DNA from: Halorubrum cibi
Lineage (GTDB): Archaea > Halobacteriota > Halobacteria > Halobacteriales > Haloferacaceae
DNA: 64,000 nucleotides
Direction of reading: 5' to 3'
Assembly (NCBI RefSeq): GCF_900182635.1
Contig: NZ_FXTD01000013.1
Coordinates: 1 to 64,000 of the forward strand
In this document: one piece after another, positions 17,400-25,356 of the stretch
Numbering within the stretch: the first letter of the stretch is position 1
Layout of the letters: the number at the start of each line of letters is the position of its first letter
Program-made: the position numbers and the translations under genes
Notes under the pieces: model-generated
Database searches by the model: none
What the model saw: the letters and a program-made list of their open reading frames with translations, nothing else
What the model was told of the DNA's origin: nothing

Positions 17400-18197
17400 A
17401 TGATGGGCGGCAACGACCAGCAGGCGTACGACCGCGGGACGTCGCTGTTCTCGCCCGACGGGCGCATCTATCAGGTCGAGTACGCCCGCGAGGCGGTCTC
17501 GCGCGGCGCGCCGAGCCTCGGCGTCCGGACGGCGGACGGGATCGTCTTCGTCGCGATGTCGCGAGCGACCTCGACGCTGATGGAGTCCGAGAGCATCGAG
17601 AAGCTCCACAAGCTCGACGACCACCTCGGCACCGCGAGCGCCGGACACGTCGCGGACGCGCGACAGCTCATCGACCTCGCGCGCCGGCAGTCGCAGGGCA
17701 ACCGCCTCCGCTACGGCGAGCCGGTCGGCGTCGAGACGCTGACGAAGTTCGTCACCGACCACATCCAGGAGAACACCCAGCGCGGCGGCACCCGGCCGTA
17801 CGGCGCGGCGCTGCTCATCGGCGGGATCGAGAACGGCGAGCCGCGCCTGTTCGCGGCCGACCCCTCGGGGACTCCCAACGAGTGGAAGGCGACCGTCATC
17901 GGCGGCGGGAGACAGGACATCCAGGGTGTCCTCGAGGAGGAGTGGGAGGAGGGCCTCTCGCTCGCGGAGGGGATCGAACTCGGCGTCCGCGCGCTCGCGG
18001 CCCACGAGGAGGAGTTCGTCCCCGGCGACCTCGCGGTCGCGACGGTCACGGAGGCCGAGGGCTACCGGACCGTCCCCGAAAGCGAGGTGAGCGAGGCGTT
18101 CGAGGCCGCCGGGCTCGCCGGCGACGAGGACGACGACGAGACGAGCGCTGACGACGACGGCACCGACGAAACGGACGCCGACGGCGACGGGGAATAA
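17400..18197 (+). CDS. psmA: Proteasome alpha subunit, divergent paralogue type
   Basis: 265 residues of the 20S alpha type. The N-terminal signature YDRGTSLFSPDGRIYQVEYAREAV is intact, as are GHVADARQLIDLARRQ and PYGAALLIGG. The lysine that accepts HbYX tails of the ATPase ring appears kept (K68 in SIEKLHKL). The usual DKRVRSPL segment is replaced by MSRATSTL, so it resembles a second alpha (PsmA2-like) more than the main one. The C-terminal 30 residues are Asp/Glu/Thr-rich. Its ATG (either 17400 or 17403) overlaps the stop of a 13-codon ORF at 17362-17403. Confidence 0.93.
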   Translation: MMGGNDQQAYDRGTSLFSPDGRIYQVEYAREAVSRGAPSLGVRTADGIVFVAMSRATSTLMESESIEKLHKLDDHLGTASAGHVADARQLIDLARRQSQGNRLRYGEPVGVETLTKFVTDHIQENTQRGGTRPYGAALLIGGIENGEPRLFAADPSGTPNEWKATVIGGGRQDIQGVLEEEWEEGLSLAEGIELGVRALAAHEEEFVPGDLAVATVTEAEGYRTVPESEVSEAFEAAGLAGDEDDDETSADDDGTDETDADGDGE

Positions 18198-18277
18198 CCC
18201 GCCGGAACTCGACGGAAGCCGACCGCGGGGACGACGGCTCACGGTCACCTTTTTGTTCGGTCCCCCGAACGGGTCGT

Positions 18278-19168
18278 ATGACACGACTCGGCGGACTCCT
18301 CGCGTATCCGATGAAATCGCTGGACGGCGTCGCCGTCGATCGCGCTGAACTCGGTTCGCGGGGCGCGCTCCGAGGAGACCGCTCGTACGCGTTCGTCGAG
18401 GCCGGCGTCGACCCCGAAGCCGCGTCGGTCGGGAGCGGCGGCGGGTACGTGAACGGGAAGAGCGAGCCGGCGATCCAGCGGCTGCGGGCGACGTACGAAC
18501 TCGCCGGTCCGACGGACGCGACGCCGACGGCGGTGACGCTGGAGCGCCCGGCGCGAGGCGACGCGGCGGCCGACGAGCGGACGTTCGCGCTGCCGAAGGA
18601 GAGGGACGCGCTGGCGGCGTGGGTCGGCGAGTACCTCGGGTACGGGGTCGACCTCGTCCGCGACCCGACGGGCGGGTTCCCGGACGACCGGGCGGCCCCC
18701 GGCCCGACGGTGATCTCGGCGGGGACGCTCGAGGCGGTCGCCTCGTGGTTCGACGGGATCGCGGACGCGACGGAGGCCCGCCGGCGGTTCAGGCCGAACG
18801 TCGTGATCGAGGACTGTCCGGCCTTCTTCGAGGACCGGCTGTTCGACGATCGCGGAACGGGGATCCGGTTCTCGATCGGCGAGGCGGATCTCGTCGGCGT
18901 CAACCCCTGTCAGCGGTGCGTCGTCCCGTCGCGACACCCGGACACCGCGGCCGAGATCGACGGATTTCGGGAGAGATTCCTCCGGAAGCGGCGGGAGACG
19001 CTGCCCGAGTGGACCGAGAGCGACCGGTTCGACCACGACTTCCGGCTGATGGTGAACACGGTCGTCCCGGAGGGGTCGTGGGGATCGGTCGTCGCGGTCG
19101 GTGATTCGGTCGAGATCGACGGCCTCGTCGACGTGGAGGAGGCGGACGACGGCGTCGTGCTCGCGTGA
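18278..19168 (+). CDS. MOSC domain protein (mARC/YcbX-like)
   Basis: 296 residues with an N-terminal MOSC_N beta-barrel (YPMKSLDGVAVDRAELG) and a C-terminal MOSC domain. The conserved cysteine segment NPCQRCVVPSRHP near residue 210 is the predicted molybdenum-cofactor sulfur ligand. Homologues reduce N-hydroxylated compounds, normally with an electron-transfer partner; no ferredoxin domain is fused here. TTTTTG about 30 nt upstream suggests a leaderless start. Confidence 0.87.
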   Translation: MTRLGGLLAYPMKSLDGVAVDRAELGSRGALRGDRSYAFVEAGVDPEAASVGSGGGYVNGKSEPAIQRLRATYELAGPTDATPTAVTLERPARGDAAADERTFALPKERDALAAWVGEYLGYGVDLVRDPTGGFPDDRAAPGPTVISAGTLEAVASWFDGIADATEARRRFRPNVVIEDCPAFFEDRLFDDRGTGIRFSIGEADLVGVNPCQRCVVPSRHPDTAAEIDGFRERFLRKRRETLPEWTESDRFDHDFRLMVNTVVPEGSWGSVVAVGDSVEIDGLVDVEEADDGVVLA

Positions 19169-19242
19169 AAGGCTGGGTCGCGGTCGCGTAAACGGGTTGT
19201 CGCGTGAACGCGGGGTCGCGGTCACTGATAGCGTCTCCGACC

Positions 19243-19812
19243 TCAGTCCGCTCCGTCGATCTCGCGGATCGCCCTGACGAGTTCGGCGAGCGCGCGCTCG
19301 ACGCTCGCGCGTTTCACCGCGTCGCGGTCGCCGGGAAACTCCGCGCGGACGCTCCGCACGAACGACGCTTCGGTCCCCCACGGGGCGGCGTGAGCCACGC
19401 CGACGTACACCAGCCCCACCGGCTTCTCCGCCGTCCCCCCGCCGGGACCGGCGATCCCCGTCGTCGAGACGGCCCACGTCGCGTCGGCGTGGTCTCTGGC
19501 GCCGGCGGCCATCTCGCGGGCGACCGGTCCGCTGACCGCGCCGTGTTCGTCCAGCGTCTCGCGGGCGACGCCCAACTCCTCGCGTTTGGCGTCGTACGCG
19601 TAGGTCACGTATCCCCGATCGAAGTAGGCGCTCGACCCCGGCACGTCGGTCACCGTCGACCCCACGAGTCCGCCCGTCAGCGATTCGGCGGTCGCGAGCG
19701 TGTCTCCCCGATCGGTCAACAGCTCGCCGAGGATCGCCTCCGGTGACTCGTCTCGCGTCTCCGGTGCTCGGTTCCGCGGTCGGTCGCGGTCCGTCTCTCG
19801 ATCGTCGCTCAT
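19243..19812 (-). CDS. CinA C-terminal amidase domain protein (PncC-like)
   Basis: 189 residues. The nicotinamide-nucleotide amidase fold is visible: LATAESLTGGLVGSTVTDVPGSSAYF near residue 40 (Ser nucleophile region) and STTGIAGPGGGTAEKPVGLVYVG near 115. It deaminates NMN to NaMN for NAD recycling in characterised homologues. The first 30 residues are an acidic/Arg-rich extension. It is separate from the CinA-N-like gene at 16498. Confidence 0.88.
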   Translation of the reverse strand: MSDDRETDRDRPRNRAPETRDESPEAILGELLTDRGDTLATAESLTGGLVGSTVTDVPGSSAYFDRGYVTYAYDAKREELGVARETLDEHGAVSGPVAREMAAGARDHADATWAVSTTGIAGPGGGTAEKPVGLVYVGVAHAAPWGTEASFVRSVRAEFPGDRDAVKRASVERALAELVRAIREIDGAD

Positions 19813-19886
19813 GGAGACGACTCCGACCGCGGCGTGCTTGAAACGTCCGGCACGGGGGTACCTTCATTCCTCGGGGGCGAGTAGCC

Positions 19887-20552
19887 GTGGACGTGAGCGA
19901 CGACGCCACGTCGACCGACGACACCGGGCAGACCGAGGACGCCGAACCGACCGACTGGGACGAGCGGTTCGCGAGCGGCGAGTACCCTCGAGATCCGGAG
20001 CCGTCTCCCGTCCTGTGCTCCTACGAGCCCTCGATCCCCGACGGCCGGGCGCTCGACCTGGCGACCGGGACCGGACGGAACGCGCTGTTCCTCGCGGCGG
20101 CCGGCTACGACGTCGTGGCGCTCGACGCCTCGGCGGAGGGGCTCCGGATCGTCCGGGAGCGGGCGGCGGAGCGCGGTCTCGGAGGGCGGATCGAGACGGT
20201 CCACGCCGACGCCACCGAGTACGACTTCCCGACGGATCGATACGACCTGATCGCGGTGAGCTTCTATCACACGCTCGACCGGTTCACCGACCTGTGTGAG
20301 TCGCTTGCCGAGGGCGGCTACCTCTTCGTCGAGGGGCACCTACGATCGGCCGAGCCGACGCCGTCGGGACCGAGCACCGATCGCTACCGGTTCGGGGCGA
20401 ACGAACTCCTCCGGGCGGGCCTCGGGTTGACGGTTCTCCACTACGACGAGACGACCGAGGAGCGCCCCGGCGATCGCCGACGGGCGACCGCGAGACTCCT
20501 CGCTCGCCGGTCCCACGGCACCCGTCAGTCGTACCCCGAACGCCCGGAGTGA
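19887..20552 (+). CDS. SAM-dependent methyltransferase, class I
   Basis: 221 residues. Motif I ALDLATGTGRNALFLAAAGYDVVALD near residues 52-77 binds SAM; VHADATEYDFP and YDLIAVSFYHT are motifs II and III. It resembles tellurite-resistance TehB-like and other small-molecule methyltransferases; substrate unknown. Translation starts at GTG 19887. The first 25 residues are acidic. A 21-bp tandem repeat overlaps its 3' end. Confidence 0.83.
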   Translation: MDVSDDATSTDDTGQTEDAEPTDWDERFASGEYPRDPEPSPVLCSYEPSIPDGRALDLATGTGRNALFLAAAGYDVVALDASAEGLRIVRERAAERGLGGRIETVHADATEYDFPTDRYDLIAVSFYHTLDRFTDLCESLAEGGYLFVEGHLRSAEPTPSGPSTDRYRFGANELLRAGLGLTVLHYDETTEERPGDRRRATARLLARRSHGTRQSYPERPE

Positions 20553-20597
20553 CGACCCGAACGCCCGGAGTGACGACCCGAACGCCCGGAGCGACGA
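20535..20597. repeat. Three 21-bp tandem repeats spanning a stop codon
   Basis: Units at 20535-20555, 20556-20576 and 20577-20597 are identical except for one change (T to C) in the third. The unit includes the methyltransferase stop TGA, so copies 2 and 3 lie in the 3' untranslated region. Confidence 0.9.
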
Positions 20598-20759
20598 CGG
20601 GCGACGACCCGCCCCGTCGAACGCTATCGGAGCGCTCGAGGTCGAACTCCCATCAGTTCCCGATCATGAGCGCTGAAACGGCCGACGAGAGCCGTGAAGG
20701 CGGTATTACTGGTTAGATACACGTGACTGACAAGACGTGTGGGGATGTTGACAGGGATA

Positions 20760-20767
20760 TACTTATC
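20760..20767 (+). promoter_or_regulatory. TATA box of the permuted binding-protein gene
   Basis: TACTTATC is centred about 28 nt before the ATG at 20792, implying a leaderless transcript and favouring this ATG over the in-frame one at 20723. Confidence 0.7.
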
Positions 20768-20791
20768 AAAGTGGACCCTATATGGGTGGAT

Positions 20792-22105
20792 ATGTCATAC
20801 CACAAGAGACGGCGTGACGTGTTGAAGGGGATCGGTGTCGCTGGCGCGGTCGGCGTCGCCGGCTGTTCGGGCAACGGCGGCGGCGGAGGCGGTGGCGGCG
20901 GCGCGCCGGATCTGATCACGGTGATCGGATACCCGGAGAGCGGGATCCAACTCTTCCGCGACTACTACAGCGCGTCCGACGGCGCGGAGGACATCCTGAT
21001 CCCCGACGGGCTTCAGGACCCCGCGCTGCCCGGCCAGGTCGGCAACGACATGAACAACGTCACCGGTACCGCGCCTGCGGCGGGCGGCCCGAACCAGGAG
21101 GCGTTCGAGAGCCTGTATCAGGACACGTACGACGAGTCGCCGGGCGTGTTCACCTCGCAGTCGTACGACTCGGCGGCCGCGTTGATCCTGGCGAACGTCG
21201 CGGCCGGCGAGAACGACGGCACCGCGATCCGCGACCAGCTCCGGCGAATCGCGAATCCGGGCGGTACCGAGTACGGTCCCGAGGGGTTCCTCGACGCGGT
21301 CGAGGCGGTCGCGAACGGCGAGGACATCAACTATCAGGGGGCATCGAGCGCCGTCAACTTCGACGAGAACGGCGACCCGGCGTCCGCGGCCTACTCCATC
21401 TGGGAGTTCGCCGGGCAGGACGCCGACTCCGTCGACGTCGCCGAGACGCAGAACTTCGAGGGCGAGAACCCCGACGGCGAGGGGCCGTCCGCCGACTCCT
21501 CGCCCGGCGGATTCGGACGCGAGGTGAGCGTCGGAATCCTGCTCCCCGAGACCGGCGACTTGGCGTCGACGGGTCAACCCATGATCCGCGCGGCCGAGCT
21601 ACCGGCCCAGCAGGTCAACGAGTCCGACCTCGATCTCACCGTGAACGCCCAGTTCGAGGACACCAACACCTCGCCCGACCAGGGGGTCAGCGGCGCCGAG
21701 TCGCTCGTGAGCTCGGGCGTCCCGGCGGTGTGCGGGACCGCCTCCTCCGGGGTTAACGTCCCGGTCTGTCAGGAGACGCTCATCCCGAACGAGGTCGTCG
21801 GCTGTTCGCCCTCCAGCACCGCGCTGTCGGTGACGAACCTCGAGGACGACGACTACATCTTCCGGACCGCGCCGAGCGACCAGCTCCAGGGCCGGGTCAT
21901 GGCCCAGGTCGCCTCCGAGCGGCTCGAAGCCGAGACCGCCGCGACGCTGTACGTGAACAACGACTACGGACAGCAGCTCTCAGAGCGGTTCAGCGAAGTC
22001 TTCGAGGACACGTTCGACGGCGAGGTGTACGACCAGATCAGCTTCAACATCGGCGAGTCCTCGTACTCCAACGTCATCGAGCAGGCGCTCTCGAGCGGGA
22101 ACTGA
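20792..22105 (+). CDS. livK: Branched-chain amino-acid ABC substrate-binding lipoprotein, circularly permuted
   Basis: 437 residues. Residues 1-25 are a Tat lipoprotein signal: twin arginines in KRRRDVLKG and lipobox VAGC with Cys25. A Gly-rich linker runs to 37. In this family (type I periplasmic binding fold) the mature protein normally begins with VSVGILLPETGDL and has YVNNDYG in the middle and LITVIGYPESG after it. Here residues 38-239 hold the C-terminal part (LITVIGYPESG to the acidic tail SSPGG), and residues 241-437 hold the N-terminal part (REVSVGILLPETGD to the helix ending VIEQALSSGN). Nothing seems missing; the order is swapped at a loop in lobe 2. The frame is intact and convergent with livHMGF, so it likely serves that transporter if it folds. 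Confidence 0.88.
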   Translation: MSYHKRRRDVLKGIGVAGAVGVAGCSGNGGGGGGGGGAPDLITVIGYPESGIQLFRDYYSASDGAEDILIPDGLQDPALPGQVGNDMNNVTGTAPAAGGPNQEAFESLYQDTYDESPGVFTSQSYDSAAALILANVAAGENDGTAIRDQLRRIANPGGTEYGPEGFLDAVEAVANGEDINYQGASSAVNFDENGDPASAAYSIWEFAGQDADSVDVAETQNFEGENPDGEGPSADSSPGGFGREVSVGILLPETGDLASTGQPMIRAAELPAQQVNESDLDLTVNAQFEDTNTSPDQGVSGAESLVSSGVPAVCGTASSGVNVPVCQETLIPNEVVGCSPSSTALSVTNLEDDDYIFRTAPSDQLQGRVMAQVASERLEAETAATLYVNNDYGQQLSERFSEVFEDTFDGEVYDQISFNIGESSYSNVIEQALSSGN

Positions 22106-22144
22106 TCGGTCGGGCCGTCCGCGGCTCCGGCACCGAAACTCGCG

Positions 22145-22150
22145 TTTTTT
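22145..22150 (+). terminator. Oligo-T terminator after livK
   Basis: A run of six T lies 40 nt after the livK stop in otherwise GC-rich DNA, as expected for archaeal intrinsic termination. Confidence 0.5.
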
Positions 22151-22194
22151 CGACCAGCCGGCCGACGCGAGCGACGGCTCCGTGAGAAGTCTCG

Positions 22195-22200
22195 AAAAAA
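22195..22200 (-). terminator. Oligo-T terminator after livF
   Basis: Six A on the plus strand give a T6 run on the minus strand, 24 nt past the livF stop. Together with the T-run at 22145 it separates the convergent transcripts. Confidence 0.5.
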
Positions 22201-22223
22201 CGGCGGTCCGCGGTCGACGCCGA

Positions 22224-22928
22224 CTACCCTCCGAGGAACTCGCGACGGACCTCCTCGTCGTTCAACAGCGCGGTTCCCTCGTCCTCGTAGCGGTTCTGCC
22301 CGTTCGAGAGCACGTAGCCGCGGTCACAGCGTCGAAGCGCCTCCTTGGCGTTCTGTTCGACCATCAGGATCGCGGTTCCCGTCCCGTTGATCTCGTCGAT
22401 CTTGTCGAACATCTCGTCGACGAGGTCGGGCGCGAGCCCTGCGCTGGGCTCGTCGAGGAGCAGCAGCTCGGGGTCGAGCATCAGCGCCCGCCCCATCGCG
22501 AGCATCTGTCGCTGGCCGCCGCTCATCGTTCCGGCCTGCTGATCCCTCCGCTCTTCGAGGATCGGGAACCGGTCGTACACCTTCCGGAGCTCATCCTGTG
22601 GCACCTCGTCCAAGATGTACGCGCCCATCTCGAGGTTCTCCTCGACCGAGAGCTCCGCGAAGACGTTCTCGTTCTGCGGGACGTATCCGAGCCCCTTGTG
22701 GATCACGTCCTCCGGTTTCGTCCCGCTGATGTCCTCGCCGGCGAACGTCACGGTACCGCCCATGTGGGTCGTCAGCCCGAAGACCGACTTCATCACGGTC
22801 GACTTGCCGGCCCCGTTGGGACCGACGATCGTGACGTACTCGCCGTCGTCGACGTCGAGATCGACGTCCGTGAGGATCTGGAGATCGCCGTAGCCGGCGT
22901 CCAGACCGCGGACTTCGAGGAGGCTCAC
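22224..22928 (-). CDS. livF: Branched-chain amino-acid ABC transporter ATP-binding protein
   Basis: 234 residues, one nucleotide-binding domain. Walker A GPNGAGKST near residue 37, signature MSGGQRQML near 135, Walker B LLLLDEPSAGL near 157, and the switch His region MVEQN. The length and QNENVFAELSVEENL segment fit LivF. Its ATG overlaps the livG stop by 4 nt (ATGA), showing translational coupling as last gene of livHMGF. Confidence 0.94.
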   Translation of the reverse strand: MSLLEVRGLDAGYGDLQILTDVDLDVDDGEYVTIVGPNGAGKSTVMKSVFGLTTHMGGTVTFAGEDISGTKPEDVIHKGLGYVPQNENVFAELSVEENLEMGAYILDEVPQDELRKVYDRFPILEERRDQQAGTMSGGQRQMLAMGRALMLDPELLLLDEPSAGLAPDLVDEMFDKIDEINGTGTAILMVEQNAKEALRRCDRGYVLSNGQNRYEDEGTALLNDEEVRREFLGG

Positions 22929-23968
22929 ACCTCACCCCCGAGGTACGCCTCGATGACGTCCTCGCTCTCTTTGATCTCCGCCGGCGTCCCGTCCTTCAGG
23001 ACGCGGCCCTGGTGCATGACGATGACCCGCTCGCAGTTGTTCATGATGAGGTCCATGTCGTGTTCCACGATGAGGAAGGTGTACCCCTGTTCGCGCAGCT
23101 CGTGGATGTGTTCGAGCAGTCGCTTCTCCAGGGAGGGATTGACGCCCGCGAACGGCTCGTCGAGAAGGAGCATGTCAGGGTCGGTCAACAGCGCGCGGGC
23201 CATCTCGAGCAGCTTCCGCTGGCCGCCCGAGAGGTTGCCGGCGTACTCCTCGGCGAGGTGGTCGATCTCGAAGAAGTCGAGCACCTCCCAGACGCGCTCG
23301 AGCTGGTCTGTCTCCTGTTCGCGCACCTCGCCGCGGGTGATCGGCATGACCGACCGCCACAGCGACTCGCCGACCTGACCCTTCGGCGCGAGCATCATGT
23401 TTTCGAGAACGGTCATCTCCTCGAGTTCGCGGGCGATCTGGAAGGTCCGGGCGAGTCCCTGGTTCGCGATCTCGTGCGGCTCGAGCCCGGTGATGTCCTC
23501 GCCGTTGAATCGAACCGTCCCCTCGTCGGGCTCCAACATCCCGGTGATGAGGTTGAAGGTGGTCGACTTCCCAGCCCCGTTGGGACCGATGAGCCCGGTC
23601 AGCGTTCCCGCCTCGACGTCGAAGCTGACGTCGTCGACGGCGACGATCCCGCCGAACGTCCGGCGGAGCCCCTCGACCTCGAGGGGCGTCGAACCGGTCG
23701 GTACGCCGGCGTCCTCCGGGGCGTGGACCGGTTGATCCGGCGTCTCCACGTCGGTCGACCCGCCTTCGTTCGGGTCGTCCCCGGAACCCGCCGTCGAGCC
23801 GTCCCCGTCCGGTTCGTCTCCGACTCTCGCCGAGCCGTCCGTCGCCGGCTCCGCGTTGCTTTCGGTCGGCTCCGGATCGCTCTCGGCCGATTCCGATTCC
23901 GGGTCGCTCTCGATCGGTTCCTCCGTCGACGTCGATCCGTCGGGGGTGGTGTCGTCGCTCTCGCTCAT
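22925..23968 (-). CDS. livG: Branched-chain amino-acid ABC transporter ATP-binding protein with acidic N-terminal extension
   Basis: 347 residues, about 90 longer than a typical LivG. The ATPase domain begins near residue 94 (PLEVEGLRRTFGG), with Walker A GLIGPNGAGKST, signature LSGGQRKLL, Walker B LLLDEPFAGV and IVEHDMDL. The first 92 residues are low-complexity, rich in Asp, Glu, Ser and Pro. The extension is real in the sense that its ATG overlaps the livM stop by 4 nt, and any shorter start would leave a gap of about 280 nt. Confidence 0.92.
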   Translation of the reverse strand: MSESDDTTPDGSTSTEEPIESDPESESAESDPEPTESNAEPATDGSARVGDEPDGDGSTAGSGDDPNEGGSTDVETPDQPVHAPEDAGVPTGSTPLEVEGLRRTFGGIVAVDDVSFDVEAGTLTGLIGPNGAGKSTTFNLITGMLEPDEGTVRFNGEDITGLEPHEIANQGLARTFQIARELEEMTVLENMMLAPKGQVGESLWRSVMPITRGEVREQETDQLERVWEVLDFFEIDHLAEEYAGNLSGGQRKLLEMARALLTDPDMLLLDEPFAGVNPSLEKRLLEHIHELREQGYTFLIVEHDMDLIMNNCERVIVMHQGRVLKDGTPAEIKESEDVIEAYLGGEV

Positions 23969-25356
23969 CGGTTCTCGCCTCCGTCGGCCGCGGTCGCAGC
24001 CTTGCTCGCGTCCTCGCCGCTCGGTCGCGAGAGGTCGATGCTCGAGGCCGTCTCCTTGCGGTGACCGAGCAGCCCTTCCGGGCGGTTGTGCATCAGCCAG
24101 ATCAGCACTACGCCCATGATCACGAGCCGCAGTTGGCTCACGCTGTCGAGCGTGTAGAGTATGAACGGCACCGGGTCGAGCGACCCGAACGCCGCGACCG
24201 CCTCGCCGAAGTTCCGCGGCGCGTCACCGAGTTCGAAGGCGGTCTCGACGAGGTTCTTCACGTACCGCGGTCCCTCGTACAACACCCCGGCGAAGATCGC
24301 GCCGCCGAGGAAGCTTCCCGTGTTCGAGCCGGCACCGCCGATGATCAGCGCGATCCAGACGAAGAACGTGATGTTCGGCCGGAACGACGGCGGCGTGATG
24401 CTCCCCCGGCTCGAGTACCACAGGATCCCGCCGAGGCCCATCAGGGCCGACCCGAGGACGAACGCGGTGAGCTTGAAGCGGTCGGTGTCCTTCCCGAGGG
24501 CGTTCGCGACGTCCTCGTCCTCGCGGATCGCCTTCAGGACGCGCCCGAACGGCGACTTGCCGGTCCGCGAGAGCAGCAGGTAGAACAGCCCGACGCCGAC
24601 GAGGAGCAGGACCCCGTAGAGGAGCCCGTCGATCACCGGTTTCGGGTTGTTCGGGATCAGCGTCCGCTGGACGAATCCGACGAAGCCCATGTACGGCTCC
24701 CACAGGAAGAGGGTCCGCAAGAGCGCCTCGAGCGGATCCGGATAGTTCAGAATGAGGCCGCCGCCGCCGCCGAGTCCGATCGTGTCAGCGGTCGGATCGA
24801 AGCTGAACAGCTGGACGCCCGCGATCGTGAGGTCGATCGTGTCGGGGACGGTGTACGACTGGAACGTCCGAGACATCATCGTGAACCGAATGATCTCCGA
24901 GAACGCCACCGTGACGATGGCGAGGTAGTCGGCTCGCAGCCGGAGCGCGGGGAGCGCGACCAGCAGCCCGAACAGCCCCGCGACCACGACGCCGGCGACC
25001 ATGCCGACGCCGAGCGGCAGCCCGAGGCCGCCGACCTGTGCCGCGCCGCCCTGTGCGACCGGGGGCTTCGAGACGAGCGCCGTCACGTAGACGCCGATCC
25101 CCATGAAGCCGACGATGCCGATGTTGAACAGACCGGTGTACCCCCAGTGGAGGTTCAACGCCAGCGCGAGCATGCCGAACACGCCGATGTAGAACGTGAG
25201 GTTCGCGATCGAGTTCAACTGCCCGCGGAGGCCGTATCCGAACGCGACCCCGGCGAGCACGTACGCCAGATAGACCGCTCCGAGGACCGCGAGCACGAGC
25301 GTCACGTCGCGGTCGAGGAGTCCCCCGAACCGTCCGCGAAGGTCGTCGGCGCTCAT
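23965..25356 (-). CDS. livM: Branched-chain amino-acid ABC transporter permease
   Basis: 463 residues with about ten membrane helices. LivM hallmarks: LALNLHWGYTGLFNIGIVGFMGIGVYV near residue 65 and the cytoplasmic coupling loop FGRVLKAIREDEDVANALGKD near 275. The C-terminal 40 residues are hydrophilic. It overlaps livH and livG by 4 nt each. Confidence 0.94.
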   Translation of the reverse strand: MSADDLRGRFGGLLDRDVTLVLAVLGAVYLAYVLAGVAFGYGLRGQLNSIANLTFYIGVFGMLALALNLHWGYTGLFNIGIVGFMGIGVYVTALVSKPPVAQGGAAQVGGLGLPLGVGMVAGVVVAGLFGLLVALPALRLRADYLAIVTVAFSEIIRFTMMSRTFQSYTVPDTIDLTIAGVQLFSFDPTADTIGLGGGGGLILNYPDPLEALLRTLFLWEPYMGFVGFVQRTLIPNNPKPVIDGLLYGVLLLVGVGLFYLLLSRTGKSPFGRVLKAIREDEDVANALGKDTDRFKLTAFVLGSALMGLGGILWYSSRGSITPPSFRPNITFFVWIALIIGGAGSNTGSFLGGAIFAGVLYEGPRYVKNLVETAFELGDAPRNFGEAVAAFGSLDPVPFILYTLDSVSQLRLVIMGVVLIWLMHNRPEGLLGHRKETASSIDLSRPSGEDASKAATAADGGENR

